Origin: Hybos culiciformis
Taxonomy: Eukaryota > Arthropoda > Insecta > Diptera > Hybotidae
Reading direction: 5' to 3'
Assembly: GCA_964007475.1 (NCBI GenBank)
Contig: OZ023275.1
Location: 39,799,381 to 39,863,380, forward strand
Length of the DNA: 64,000 nt
This document shows positions 51,300 to 64,000 of this stretch, in pieces. Made by a program: the position numbers and the translations under genes. Positions within the stretch are counted from its first letter, which is position 1, and every line of letters begins with the position of its first letter. Below the pieces are notes generated by a model. It did no database searches. It saw nothing but the letters and a program-made list of their open reading frames with translations, and was not told the origin of the DNA.

Positions 51300-54200
51300 A
51301 GTTTTATTTTAATTTAAATTCATTTTCAAAAAAAGTCATTTTAATTATAATAATAATATTCTTATTTTTTATATTTATGCTCAAAATGTGCAAAAAAAAA
51401 AAACCATTATGGTCATCATATTTGACGCTACATCACTAAAATTAAAGAAATCACAATATTATATTATATTCATATATATAAGAATTATAATTTCATATTA
51501 TTATACTATATATGAAATTTTCTAATAAAATATGTGAACATGATAAAAATATGAAAATAAATATATTCTCTACAGATTTTTTGGCAATATTAAAAAAAAA
51601 AATCACAATCTCCTAGAACCTAGATATATGTACAATGTACATATGAGTATATAATTTTATTTATATCATGTACCAAAAAAAAAATAATAATAATAATGAA
51701 AAAAAAAATACAAAAAATTAGGTTAATGCGTCAAAGATTTTGTATCTTGTTTCAACTTCAAATCTGTATGGAAAATTTTCTACACGTATAGTATTGTTTT
51801 TCTCTGCAAAATAATAAAATAAATTGTCATGATGGAATAACCTTAAACTTAATAATAATAATAATTATTATTATTGTTATTTTTATTTTATTTTATTTCG
51901 TTTTTTTTTTTTTTTTGTTTTCAGATACAATATTTTTTTTTTCCCATATAATATATTTTTATGTTTTCGTGTTCTATTTTTGAACAACTACCAAAAAAAA
52001 AAAAACAATCTTGTTTTAAACCAAAATCAAGTAATCCATATATGGGATGAAAAAAAAAACCTAACCTTCACCTTTTTAATATGAAAAAAAAAATAAAATA
52101 AAATAAAAAAAATAAAAACAAAATTAAAAGAAAACATAAAACCACAAAAATATAAATTATAAAACATTTACAAGGACTTTATTTAGGCTTGTGCAGTAAA
52201 ACAAAAAAAAAAACATCTTACATTAAAATAAAAAATTATGAAAAAGAAAATTAAAAATTTATTCTGAATTTTATAATGAGTTATAAACTTTTTATAATTC
52301 TTATTCTTATATTTCTTTTTTTGTTATAAGCAGATGATAATTTTTATTTTATTATTAAAATTGTAACAAATTGTATGGACCTGATAAAAAATATATTAAG
52401 CATAATATTTTGGTAGTTTGCAAGAATTTTAAAGGATATAAAATTGACCTCTTCATCGATATATAAAGAAAACACTATTTCCATCAAACACTATGTCCAT
52501 CAAAAGTTCAATTTTTATAGTCTTTAAAATACTTTTAAGGTACAATGGTATAAAATTGAAAATTTTTTCGTTCAGAAAAAATGTAACCAAAGAATATATT
52601 CAAACTCTAGAACTTAACTTAAATATTCCTCGCTCTCTATTAGAAATATACTATTCAACACTTCTATATTATTAAAGAAAAAGAATACAATTAATTAATT
52701 TTCAAATTTTCGTATTTTTATATATTTTATTTAAAATCTACCATTTATACGAGTCGTGCTAAAATTTATACAAGTAATTCCATTTGAAATCAAATTGAAT
52801 GTATAGATAATTTTTCTGTGATGTATATAGTTAAAGTGTTTAATGTCTATGTTGAACGTCTACGTTGCTGTGAATAATATTATTAACTTATATGAATGGG
52901 TTGAAATCATATAACAGCATACATACTTCACAGGTTATTATTATGAAACGAGGCCGACATCAATTGTTATATGCATATATAGAACTTCAAAGACAATTTT
53001 TAAACAACAATATTTAATAATATTATTCTACAATCCATCCATAATAATAATAATAAAGAATAGATAGACATTTCAGAAGAACAGCCAATTTACATAAGAA
53101 AATTTCTTTTCTTATTTTTTTTTATTTTTCAAGTTAGCAAAAAAAAAATATCAATTTTCTTTTTGTTTGTTGCCTTTTCATTGCAATTTTAGCACGTACC
53201 GAAGAAAAGATATTGTCACTCATGCGTGACAGGAAAAAAAAAATCCTATTGAATTCATTTTTTTTTTCATTCATTCATCGCTCATGTAAACTTCAATTTT
53301 TATTTTATTTTTTTTAATTTCTTTATTTTATACATATAATATGTATATATATCGTTATATATACATAACGATAAGAATGTTTGCAGTAGACGGAAAAAAT
53401 ATGTTTAATTTATTTCCAACCGAGAAAATAACGAAGAAAAAGAAAATTAAATTTTATGTTTGAGTTTTACAAAAAAAAAAGTCCAGGATATTTAATTTTG
53501 AATATATTAAGAGGAAATTTTTTGAAAATATCACGTTTTTGACATAAGGTTCACTAACTTTGTGAGCTTTATTTCTTCATACTTATCATATTTTTTTAAA
53601 TTTATATGTCAGTTCCAAATATGATATATCCGCTCAGATGGAAATCCGAGTCAAGAAATTAAATGCAATTTTTACTTAAATTTATAAAAATAAAACACAA
53701 CAAGATAAAAAAATTAATTTATTCAAATTATTTAAATATCTAAACAGACTTAAAAACTAAAAATTGAAAAATAAAAATTTTTTTATCTGATTTCTAAGGA
53801 AAATTGTGATAAATATGTTTATTAAGTATGGTGATTAAATTAATTTCAATTAAAGTGATAACAATTTAATTTTCTCTGCAACGAAAATATCTACTTAAAT
53901 TTTATTCAAATTTCTTTAAAAGAAAAAAAAAAAAAAAATGTGAAAATAAGATAAAATTTAATGTTGCCAAAGATTTTTAGCGCACTTTAAGTTTATCACA
54001 AAATAATGTTGTTCTAGTTTTATTTGTTGCCAACATTTTTTTTTCCCACATATACAAAATATGTAAAGAAGAGAAAATAGTAAAATTAAATCACTATATA
54101 TATTATAGATCTTGATTATAAAATGTATGTAAGAAAAAGTTTTTAATCCCTGCACACAATATGAATTATTGGAAATCAATATTGCCTTCTGCACAAAAAT

Positions 54201-54889
54201 ATAAATCAGGTTAAAAGTATAATTTTTCGAAAACAAAATTACTTTTTTTTTTGTTCCTGAACGATACCATTGAAATGTTTTTTTTTTTTTTCATTTTCAT
54301 TTTCAATATTTATTTTCAATGAAACAAATCGAATTGTTTGGAAAAGTAAACAAGAATATCAAATTTATTAACAAAAAAAAATATTTCAAACAAAAAAAAA
54401 TTTTTTTGAAAAGGAAGTTCTTTTTTGAATTTCTAAACTTTTCACTGGTTGGTAGGTATATACAATGTATATACACAAATCTATAATTCTGTTTGTTAGT
54501 ATTTTTTTTTTAATTTAATTTTAGAAAATTTAATAAACCTAAGTCTTATGTGACAGTAATTGTGTGCATGCACTATAACCCTGTAATTCTATCAGAATAC
54601 TTTTTCATTCATTTAGAAATTAAAAAAAAAAAATTTTATAAAATAGCCATGAGCCTGAAATCTATTTTTTTTTTAGTTTTTAATGAAAATTGGAATATTT
54701 TTCTTTTATAATCAAAACAAGTGCAAAATTTATAAAGTCGTTATTAAGGAAGAATTAAAGTTGACTTTTCAAAAGCAACTCGAACTTATGAAATAAAAAA
54801 ATTAATAATGTTACAAAACCAAAATCCTTGTTACTTATTGTTTCTGCAAAGAATTGCAACCAAATTTCGTATTTTTCTTCTAAATTAGT
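51300..54889. other. No gene seen: AT-rich noncoding
   Basis: Long poly-A/T runs. An acceptor-like TTTTTGTTTTCAG ends near 51923 but leads into a T tract and stop, so no exon is called. Confidence 0.55.
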
Positions 54890-55260
54890 TCTTGGGGGTC
54901 CTGAAGATTTATATCTCGAAACCTAAACTCATAGAAAAATTTAATCAAAATTTGTAATCTTCATATATCTATTTATATGAAAATAAAAGTCCTTTTATAT
55001 GCATGTAACTTATTAACATCTAATCCAATGAGCCGATTAGGACGAAACTGATACCATTATGGAAAGATTTTTTTCCGTAGTTAGTTTTAGGCAATTTTTT
55101 ATGACATTAGATCGATTAATTTCGGCGCTGGACAACTTTGTCGACATTTTTGTACCATTTTTAATGCAAAATTTGTAATTTTTTTTAACCGGGATCGACT
55201 AGTAACTGATAATATCTGTAAACTTATTAAAGCTGTACCTGTACGTACTATATATATCAT
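54890..55260. repeat. Possible degenerate interspersed repeat
   Basis: A less AT-rich stretch with ATCTAATCCAATGAGCCGAT, GACGAAACTGATACC, TCGGCGCTGGACAAC and ACCGGGATCGACTAG, unlike the poly-A/T background. It has stops in all frames and no splice or RNA signals. The wording resembles old dispersed-element sequence, but no second copy was found in this window. Confidence 0.25.
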
Positions 55261-58200
55261 TTATCTTACTTTCCCTCCTTTAAGAATATTATTTTCATTT
55301 CATATTGACTTCTATATTAGAATATTTATCTCATATTTAATTTAATCTTATATAAAATGTCACCATTAATTGTCATACTTATAAAATTGAAACCGTGTGA
55401 CAACTCTCTTGTATGCTAAAAAAAAATAAGTAAACAAAACAAAACATATAAACATTATTACAACAAAAACAAACGACAGTATCAGCAAATACTTAGCGTC
55501 ATAATTTTTATAAAGAAATTTTATTCTTTTCTGTAATTTTTTTATTTTTCTTCTTTGAATTAAAAAAAAAAAAATTATTTTTTGAAAAACACATTGATGA
55601 AGAAAAAATGAAAAGAAAATAATATATGTATATAAAAAGTAAACAAAATAAAAATCAATTTTTTTTTTTGCTATACCTACCTACCGACTTTTTTTTTTTT
55701 TTTAATATACAACAGAACATTCTTATTAAGATCAATTTATGCTCCTTTTGTTAACATAAAATGAGAAAAAAAAAAAAGGAACCAAATTTCCATCTTAAAA
55801 TATAAATAAATAAATAAATAAAGCTTTTTAGCAAATACCTTTATATGTGCTTAAATATTATTATTTTTTTTTTTTTCTATTAATTTTATTTTATTTTTTT
55901 TATTTTTCAAAGCATTTATATTTTTTAATGATTAAAAAAAAAACGTTCAAGCGTTTCTATTTTCATGTTACTTTGTGTCGTAAGAATATTAAATTCTTAA
56001 AACATTATAATAAATATATAATGTCATATAATGATATGAAATATATAATGAGCAAAGAATATTCTTATTCTAGGGAAATTCAAAAAAAAATTTAATTATT
56101 TAATTGTCATGAGATATGAAATAGGATTAAGATATTAAAGGGAAAATAAAAATTACTTATGTAAAAAGTTAGAAAATTCTTATCTGTTAACATCAAAATT
56201 CATAATTGCTTAGTGTAAAGATACCTAAGTCTGAATACATTTAAGCCAATAATCTGTATAAGTAGAGTAAATATTTTAAAAATATTTGTATGATAAAAGC
56301 GTGTACTACAATTTATTTAAAAAAAAGGAAGCATTTTATTGAATGACTCCTCAGAAAATATACTGAATAAAAGAAACATTACATATTATATTATATAGAT
56401 AGATATAAATATCAATACATTTATATTGAAAATCAAATAAAATTCATGTAATGATATTTAGAATGATTTTATTTATTTTATTTTTAGTATTGTGTTTTTT
56501 TTTGCGCAAAAAAATAAAAATAAATTTATAAATAATTCAATAAATTAGAATAAAAAAAGAATCATGTCTCAAAGATATTTTCAAATTTAACACATAATTG
56601 AAAATTATTTATTATATTATTTTTTATTTCATATATATATATTGTGTATAGAAATATTGAATGGGTGGTTCCCGTCTCAAAGTGAATAGAAGACCTATTA
56701 AATTTTCCAAACAATTTATGTTAATAAAAACAAAATAAAGATAAAAAAAACAAAAAATGGAGCAATAAAAAAAAATTGTAATCTTATTATTTAAAAAATA
56801 AATAAATACTAAAATAATAAATTTATTACTTATTATAAATCTTGTTGTTTAGATTTTCTTTGGTTCGTAAAGTTAAATCAAAGTTCTTTCAATTTTTAAA
56901 TACTCTTAAATTGACATGAACATAATTACTATTTTGCTTTTTCCTATCAATAATATCTAAATTTTACATATTTTTAAGCTTTCTCAATTTTTATCTAATT
57001 TTTTTTTGGGTCTTCTCCAATCACCCATAATCACCACTCCTGCAGAGAGTTACTTTTAAGAGCTTGAAAATATTATTATTGAGATATGCATACGTTCTAT
57101 ATACTTTTTTCCTAACTCATATAAAGAATTTTTATTAAATTTTCTCTAAGTTCTAAGAGTTTGACAAATCACATTTAAAACATATATAAATAAATTTATG
57201 CTTTTATTTTTCTTTGATATGGGAATAAAATAAAAAGAATATTGAAATAAAGTCAAGGTATATATAAAAGGTTTGATTAATTTAATTTACAGTTCAAATA
57301 AGAATATATTTTTAAAAAATGATAAAGTTTTTTAATACAACCAAAAAAATGCGAAGAATTTTTATACTTTGTGGTTTAATATAAATTTTTAATAAATTTT
57401 ATAAACTCATGTTTTAAAAATCTTTTGAATCAAGAAGTTCAAATTTTTTAGATTAATAAAAAAAAAAAGGGTCGAAGATCTTTTAATCGTTTTTTAAGCA
57501 ATTGCATGAACATCAACTTTGAATCTTTAAATTATCGCATCCTTACTTTGCGTTATAGAATTTTCATAGCAGTTTGTACATAAGTATTATAATTATGGGT
57601 TACATAACGCTAAATAAATATTAAAATAACACCAAATAAATGAAGTATAACGCTCAATTTGGCACATTTTAGACGCGTTCACTTTCATTTCATAAATATA
57701 TGTATTACATTTACATATATTAAATATCTTAGTTTTTCTTCGTTCCTTAAGTATAGGTACATTACATTCAGAAAATAACTAAATTTGTTCTTCGATTTTA
57801 GTACAATTTAATTTTACAAATAAAACCATGTTAATGCGAAATTTTTAACTCAAGATTTTTCAATCTTGAAACTAAAACAATTTTACTTTCAAATACATCT
57901 TTAGTTTATTTTTATTCTACATCAACCTAAATTTGAAAATAATAATTTTATATCTTTTAAAAGGTTTTTAAATTTTTCTAAGAAAACATATAAATAATTT
58001 GTATAGTACATACATACTATATATTATGTACAGCGCACATATTTATGTTTGTAAGTATATATAAAATAACAACATAACAATGAAAACTGAACATTTGTGT
58101 CAATTTTATTTCAAAATAAAAAAAATAAAATAAAAATAAAAAAATTGTTGCCCTTAGGAAAGGAAAACAAATTTTTGAGCATAAGTTTGAAAAAAAAAAA

Positions 58201-58353
58201 AAAAATTCCTTTTAAATTTAAATTATATATATACTTTTTACATACACGTAGCATATTTCTTTGATAGAAAAAAACAAAATGAATAAAATTAAAATCTTAA
58301 AAACAGTGAGAACATAAAGTTATAACGAATAATAATTTTTCTTTTTCTTTTAG
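55261..58353. other. No gene seen: AT-rich noncoding
   Basis: (AAAT)n near 55802. A GC-richer CACCACTCCTGCAG near 57037-57050 resembles an acceptor, but no frame follows. Confidence 0.55.
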
Positions 58354-58461
58354 CCAACAGTGCATAAAATCATTAAACATGACTTTTCCTTTAACAGATT
58401 TAAAATAAGAAGAATTTTTGTATGCCTACCAACAAATGTACGTACCTACTTACTAACATAA
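58354..58461 (+). other. Strong 3' splice site followed by a 35-codon open frame
   Basis: TTTTTCTTTTTCTTTTAG ends at 58353. The following frame (PTVHKIIKHDFSFNRF...) is open to TAA 58461. Residues are mixed rather than poly-K/N, but there is no family match or downstream poly(A) arrangement beyond what AT-rich DNA offers. It could be a small terminal exon of a plus-strand gene starting to its left. Confidence 0.2.
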
Positions 58462-61400
58462 ATAATGAAAAAGTCAGCAGACAACAAAACACTTAAAAAA
58501 TTTAAATTTCGTATTTATGTCTTTACAAATGTTATACTTCTTTCTGTGCATTTTAAAATAATTCAAATCAAGTTTAAAAAGAAAAAAAAAAGAGAAAGCG
58601 TCTTAAATAGGTTTAACATAAATATACATTCGCAATTTTTCAACATTTACATAATTTAAATTTGCTCCAAAATTTAAATTTTCATTAACAACCTTTGATT
58701 GACTGAAAAATTTTACAAAACAGAGAGAAGATAATCTAATTATTTTCGCGGATTATTCAATGAATTATTTTGTATTTAACTGAGCTACGGCAATCAACAT
58801 GACAAAAATTCTGAATTATGTATATTACTCGATTATAGAATTTTTATTACGACTTTTATTAATATCAAATGTATAAATTTTTGAATGACATAAACAATTA
58901 TGGTAATTTAATTGGCTTGAAAAACATTATCCCTTTCATCCTTCAAAAAAAAAAAAACAACAATCAAATAAAAACAATATTAATTATTATCCTGTTAACA
59001 TTTCAAACTTCAAATCATTATTTTAACATCTAACGAGCTATTAAACAAACTAATAAAATGTTATTTAAACAAAAAAAATTAATTGTGATATAGATACAAT
59101 TATATATTATGTATATACATATGTTATGTAATTTTAATTTTCATAATTTTCTTCTTTTTATTATTTTTTTTTTTGTAAATTTATTACAAAATACATGTAA
59201 GCAACAAAAAAAAATTTTGTATATATAAAAAAGTTTTCATAATAAATCTTAAAAATGAAAATTTCTTCATTTCAATCTGATTTTCTTTCAAAAGAATATG
59301 ATGGATAAACATTTTCTGCTTTGTAAATATAAAAAAAAACACAAAGTTTATATTATTTATTTTATTTTTGAATAAATGTAGCATACATTTTAATTTTTTT
59401 TTTCTCATAAAATGTATTTAAGAAAGAAAAAAAAATTTATAAAATTTACACAGAACATAGGGTTAACCGCGATTTTGAAGTTTTTTTTTTTTTTATTATG
59501 TTCAAAATTTTTCCAACACCATATTAGGCTATGTTTCTACAATAAATTTATTAATGTAAACAGTAAAAAAAAGTTTTGAAAAAATATCTAAAAAAAAATT
59601 GTTTTTTTTTAAGTGAAAAGTTTTATTTTTAAGGGAAATTTTAATGTTTTTGTACGTAAATAATTTTTCGTTTGGATAGAAAAGTATTGTAATCTCAAAA
59701 AAAAAATTAAATTCATTATATAGAAAAGAGAAATTTCAAGATAAAAAACTTTTAATATTTAATTTTTTATGAATTTAATTTTTTTATGAATTCTTCTATT
59801 GTACTAAAAAATTTTTGAGATAAAATTGGACTCATAAACTGAATTTATTTCTTTTTGACCAAAGTATTTTATCGCCTTTTAAATTAAAGAAATACATTTT
59901 TCTCTTTCTTGGCATTACAACACAATTCGTTGTACATAGAGAGCCCTTAAGTACAAAATCAATTGGAAAATAATTATTTGTTCAAGAGTCCTAATTTTGT
60001 AAGGGTGTTAAAGTAGAAAAGAGAAAATTAAAAAAAATATTGAAGTACCTATATATGAAAAAAAAAAATAGTTAGAATTAAGGTTGAAAATATTTTCATC
60101 AAATAATTATTACGTAAATTTTAATAAAATAATTGTACAAAAAATTTAACAATTTTTGATTAATATATTATATATAATATAATACAATTATTTTTATTTC
60201 TTCTAAACAGTTTGATCGATCGAAATTTATTTTAAAGCTTTCTCTAGAGACATTTATGTATGTTTTGTGTATATATTTTAATATTTTCGACACATTATTT
60301 ATGTTACGGGTTTGTTTGATGTTTTAAGATTATTGAGTTTTCCTTAAGGGTTTCATTCGTTTCAATTAATAAATAATATATACAACAAAGTGAATGAGAG
60401 CAAAATGGGAATATTATATATGTATATTTTCCTATACTTTCTTTTTTAAAGAAAATATTCTTAAGAACAAATAAAATTAATATTAAAAACATATCTCGAA
60501 GGGTACTGAAGAATAAAATATTAAGTTCTGTTTTTAAAATTACTAAGATATTGAAAAAAAAAATTTCTACACGTATATTTTGTAGTATATCAAGATAAAA
60601 TTATTATATGAGAATTAACATTTTTTTTTTTTTTGCAAGAAATAGTCTAATGGGCTTTTCCCCAATTTATTATTATTCTCCAAAAAACATAATTATTTTA
60701 GATGCTCGTAATAAAATTAATTGTATGAGTAGGAAATAGTTAGTTTTTAAAAGTTAGTTGCATAACAAAATAAATAGTATATTAAAGATTGTGCTTTTTT
60801 TTCTCAGTCCTCGGTTTTATCACAAAATCCTAATTTACAAACTATCATTTCAAAGTTAAAAAGCCATTGAAAATACGGCAACTATTGATCTATTGAACTC
60901 AAACCTACGTTAAAAACATATAATTTAAGATTTTAATTTTGTTTTATTATTTTATTTTTATACATTTAAAAAAATAAAATAAAAACATTTTAAAAAGCAT
61001 AATTTCTATATATAAAGTTAGAAAAAATAAAAGACACTTAAATTTTTATTATATATAAACATTAGAATTATCTATCTATTATTTGTAATCTGCCGAAAAA
61101 CTCTCACCTTTAATTCAAAAAGCTACAATTTAAAAAAAGTTGAAAATAAAAATTGCTAAGAAAGGAAAAAATTCTTTCTCTATGAAAAATAATAATAATA
61201 TATACATGTATATATATTTTTAATCTCTAAGGAGGAAATATCTTCTTCTATTTTTTTTTTTTTAGTTTAAATCTCTTTTTAAGTAGACTTAAAATAGATT
61301 AAAATCAATCAATAAACTTTTCCTTAAAAAATTTTCATTTTTTTTTTTTTTTGTTTTTTTTCCTTGCCATAATCTTCATCAATATGAAAAATAGGGCCCA

Positions 61401-64000
61401 TAATCTTTTTCATATCTTAATCAAAGGAAAAAAAAAAAATAAAAAAAAAATAAAAATAAAATTTATACATTTCGGTCGTCATGGAGAAAAATCACTGAAC
61501 TTTATCTCTATACACATAATTTTCTTCAATTAAATTATTTTAGCTTTTTTTTACGTAAATAATGTTCATATAATTTTTTTTATACTGTACTTGTTGTATA
61601 GTACAAGGCAACATACATACATTCTGTAAAAAATAAAATAAATATCATCATCACACCACACCCAGTTATTATATGGTATGTAAAAATGAAATAATCTTAT
61701 TATTATTATTAAAAACGAAGAATGGTAAATTAATGATCTATTTATAATAACAAAAATAAAATAAAAAGATTTATGTATAAAGATTTAAAAAAAAAAATTT
61801 ATTTCAATTTATAGTTAAAAGTATTATAGTTATAAATATACATATAAGTAAAGTATACATATAATATAAAAGTATAGATAATAATATAAAATAATTTTTA
61901 TTTTAAATTACAATTATCTGATTGTTTGAATTTAAATAAAATCGTATAATTATTACAATAATAATATTTATCCTTTTATTATAATACGAACAATAATACC
62001 AGTTGAATGCAAATATGTATATCATACGATGAGGTCTGATATGTCAAAATAAATTATGTAGATTTATCCTCACTATTCCGATATAATGATCTCTAACTTC
62101 AAAAACTGTAGTATAAAATTTCTACGTAGAAAAAAAGTAATTTTCGTAAAAATAATATTATTGGAACAATATTGTCAGTTCGGCCTGATAAGATTCTGTA
62201 TATCGAAAATTATTTCAATTTTATATTCAAGAAGCATTTTTATTTACTTTTATTTTTGTCAAAATAAAATAAAAATTTTCATATAAAACTTAATTATGAC
62301 TCATTTACAGGCAAAAATTTCTTATATTTTATCAATATATAACTATACAAATAAAAAAATATCACCAGTCTCCTTAACAACAATAAAGTCTGATTATATT
62401 GAAAATGAACAAACCAAATAATTATAAAATAACGTTGATAAATAAAATTAAGATATGAAAAATGGACATTAAATTTACTCAGGAGTGTTTACCTTGGGGT
62501 AGGAAGAAAGAACAAATTTATACATATATATATATATATATATATATGTTTATATATAAAAAATAAATATATATATAATGTATATTTGTGTATATAACAT
62601 AATATAGAGAAATAAAAACATAGAATTTAGTTTAGGTTAGATAAGAAGGACGAGGTCACGATGACGACAATTTATCTTACTGCAAAACAATATCAAGATA
62701 TATATATATAATTTAGGTTACATAATTTTTATGTTATGTACCTTTTAATTTAGTTCATTTTGAGAACATTAAAATTTTATTTTTGTGAAAAATACAAAAA
62801 TACAAAAAAATACAAAAAAATACAAAAAAAATATAAAAAAAAAGGAAAATGACAGAATTTTAAAGAAATATTTTATGTAGTATTCTTTTTTTTTTTTTCT
62901 GTTATATACATTGGGGAATTTCGGAAACTTTTCCACATAAATTAAATTTAGAAAAAAAAAAAAAGATAAAAAATGAAATAAAAAAAAATATTATTAGATA
63001 TAAAATTTTGACTTTCAAAGTAACCACAATAAATTTGATAGATAGCTTATAGTCATATGGGAAAAATTAGAATGATTCGAATTTTGTTTTTTAACTTTAA
63101 GTTGTTACTAGACCCGAGCAAAATAAATTGGTTGATGTTAAAGAAAGAAAAAAACCTTTTTATATGACCTTTTTACTTGGGTTTTATTGAATACTTAAGT
63201 CGATTTTTCTTAAATGAAACAAACCTTAAAAAAGAAAATTAAATGAACCACTTAAGAGTTGTTTCTCTGAAGCAGGAAGGGTGTCATTTTAAAAGTAAAA
63301 TTTAGAATAAAATTTAAGAAAAGCATTTTTCAAAAATTCAGAATTAATATATTTGTTTAATTTTTTGTTATAAAAAATTATTGAAAAAGAAATATGAGGT
63401 TTGGGTATATAGATTCTAATAATAAAAATATATTTATGTGGAGACTTTATTTATTAAGGTTTATATAGGAGGACAATAAATAAAATTTCTAAACATAAAG
63501 AAAATTTAACTAAATGTCTCTAAACGTATTTTGTTTTTGATTATATTTTTAAATGTTTTTGAAATTTGTAAAGGCCTATAATTTCTTCAATATCTGGATA
63601 CAGAATTAATATTAAATTTTATGAGATTATTAAGTCTTTAGACATTATGTCGTTATTTCTGGTAAACTTTATCGCGTTTTGTAAACACGAAAAAAAAAAA
63701 TTTAAAATTAAACACACATCCATGAACACATTCGTACATACACAGAATATAATTAACAGAAGAACCAGTTTCCTAATAGGTTTTTTTTCTATTCATATAG
63801 TTTTAACCGCTTATATACGAAGAATATTTTTATGTATACATCCATATATAAAATGTATTTAGGGAAAATACATACATTATTTATAAAAAACCACTTTGGG
63901 ATGGAATTTTCACAAAAAAAAAAAAAAATTCTTTAGAAATTTTTGAAATTTATTACAATTATAATTATTTTCGGCATAAAAAATTATATTCAACATAATT
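58462..64000. other. No gene seen: AT-rich noncoding
   Basis: (TA)n near 62521-62549 and a TACAAAAAAA-type repeat near 62792-62835. A small GC-richer patch at 62640-62675 is open for about 22 codons but has no splice or family support. Confidence 0.55.

Noticed and set aside
62640..62720. GC-richer patch with a 22-codon frame (KKDEVTMTTIYLTAK)
   Set aside because: Too short, without splice signals or recognisable similarity.
1..64000. tRNA, rRNA, snRNA, CRISPR array, LTR or reverse-transcriptase motifs
   Set aside because: No tRNA T-arm with a matching cloverleaf, no spaced direct-repeat array, no YADD-type motif and no long direct repeats were found by eye on either strand.

Overview
This is a very AT-rich (visibly about 80% A+T) stretch of a eukaryotic nuclear genome, most likely an arthropod and probably an insect. 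The grounds are long gene-poor DNA full of poly-A/T and (TA)n runs, GT-AG splice signals with CTAAT-type branch sites, one N-rich and one Q-containing coding segment, and relics of hAT and P-element/THAP9-like transposons. No prokaryotic operons, rRNA, tRNA or CRISPR arrays were recognised. The species cannot be named from the sequence alone.

Only two coding segments are convincing, both on the minus strand. At 29304-29522 there is a first coding exon of 73 codons with a good start and a GTAAGT donor; the rest of its gene must lie leftwards. The left 29 kb would then be a giant intron. It contains, on the same strand, a near-ideal recursive-splice (ratchet) site at 10290 and two very short exon-like segments (24219-24252 and 6109-6125). 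The two short segments add up to a multiple of three and stay open in the frame set by the first exon. At 43490-44212 there is an intronless 240-codon ORF for a protein with an N-terminal hydrophobic segment, asparagine-rich middle and acidic C-terminus; its product is not recognised. A weaker plus-strand candidate (ATG at 51031) has an upstream 3' splice site and a downstream AATAAA.

The mobile DNA is the best-supported part. Positions 16783-18092 hold a decayed C-terminal half of a P-element/THAP9-like transposase, with one frameshift and two stops, split by a 382-bp MITE that has long inverted repeats and a TTA target duplication. Positions 19512-20382 are an internally deleted hAT element with matching termini, a perfect 8-bp target duplication and a surviving dimerisation-domain fragment. 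Two foldback (hairpin) elements lie at 33581-33746 and 42392-42583; the second is capped by a cUUCGg tetraloop. A dispersed repeat occurs in opposite orientations at about 10.9 kb and 32.9 kb.

Layout: 1-29.3 kb is the probable long minus-strand intron, with the transposon cluster at 16.7-20.4 kb. 29.3-29.5 kb is the first coding exon. 29.5-43.4 kb is noncoding with foldback elements, microsatellites and isolated splice-like signals. 43.5-44.2 kb is the intronless gene. 44.2-64 kb is mostly noncoding, with a few low-confidence coding or splice islands.
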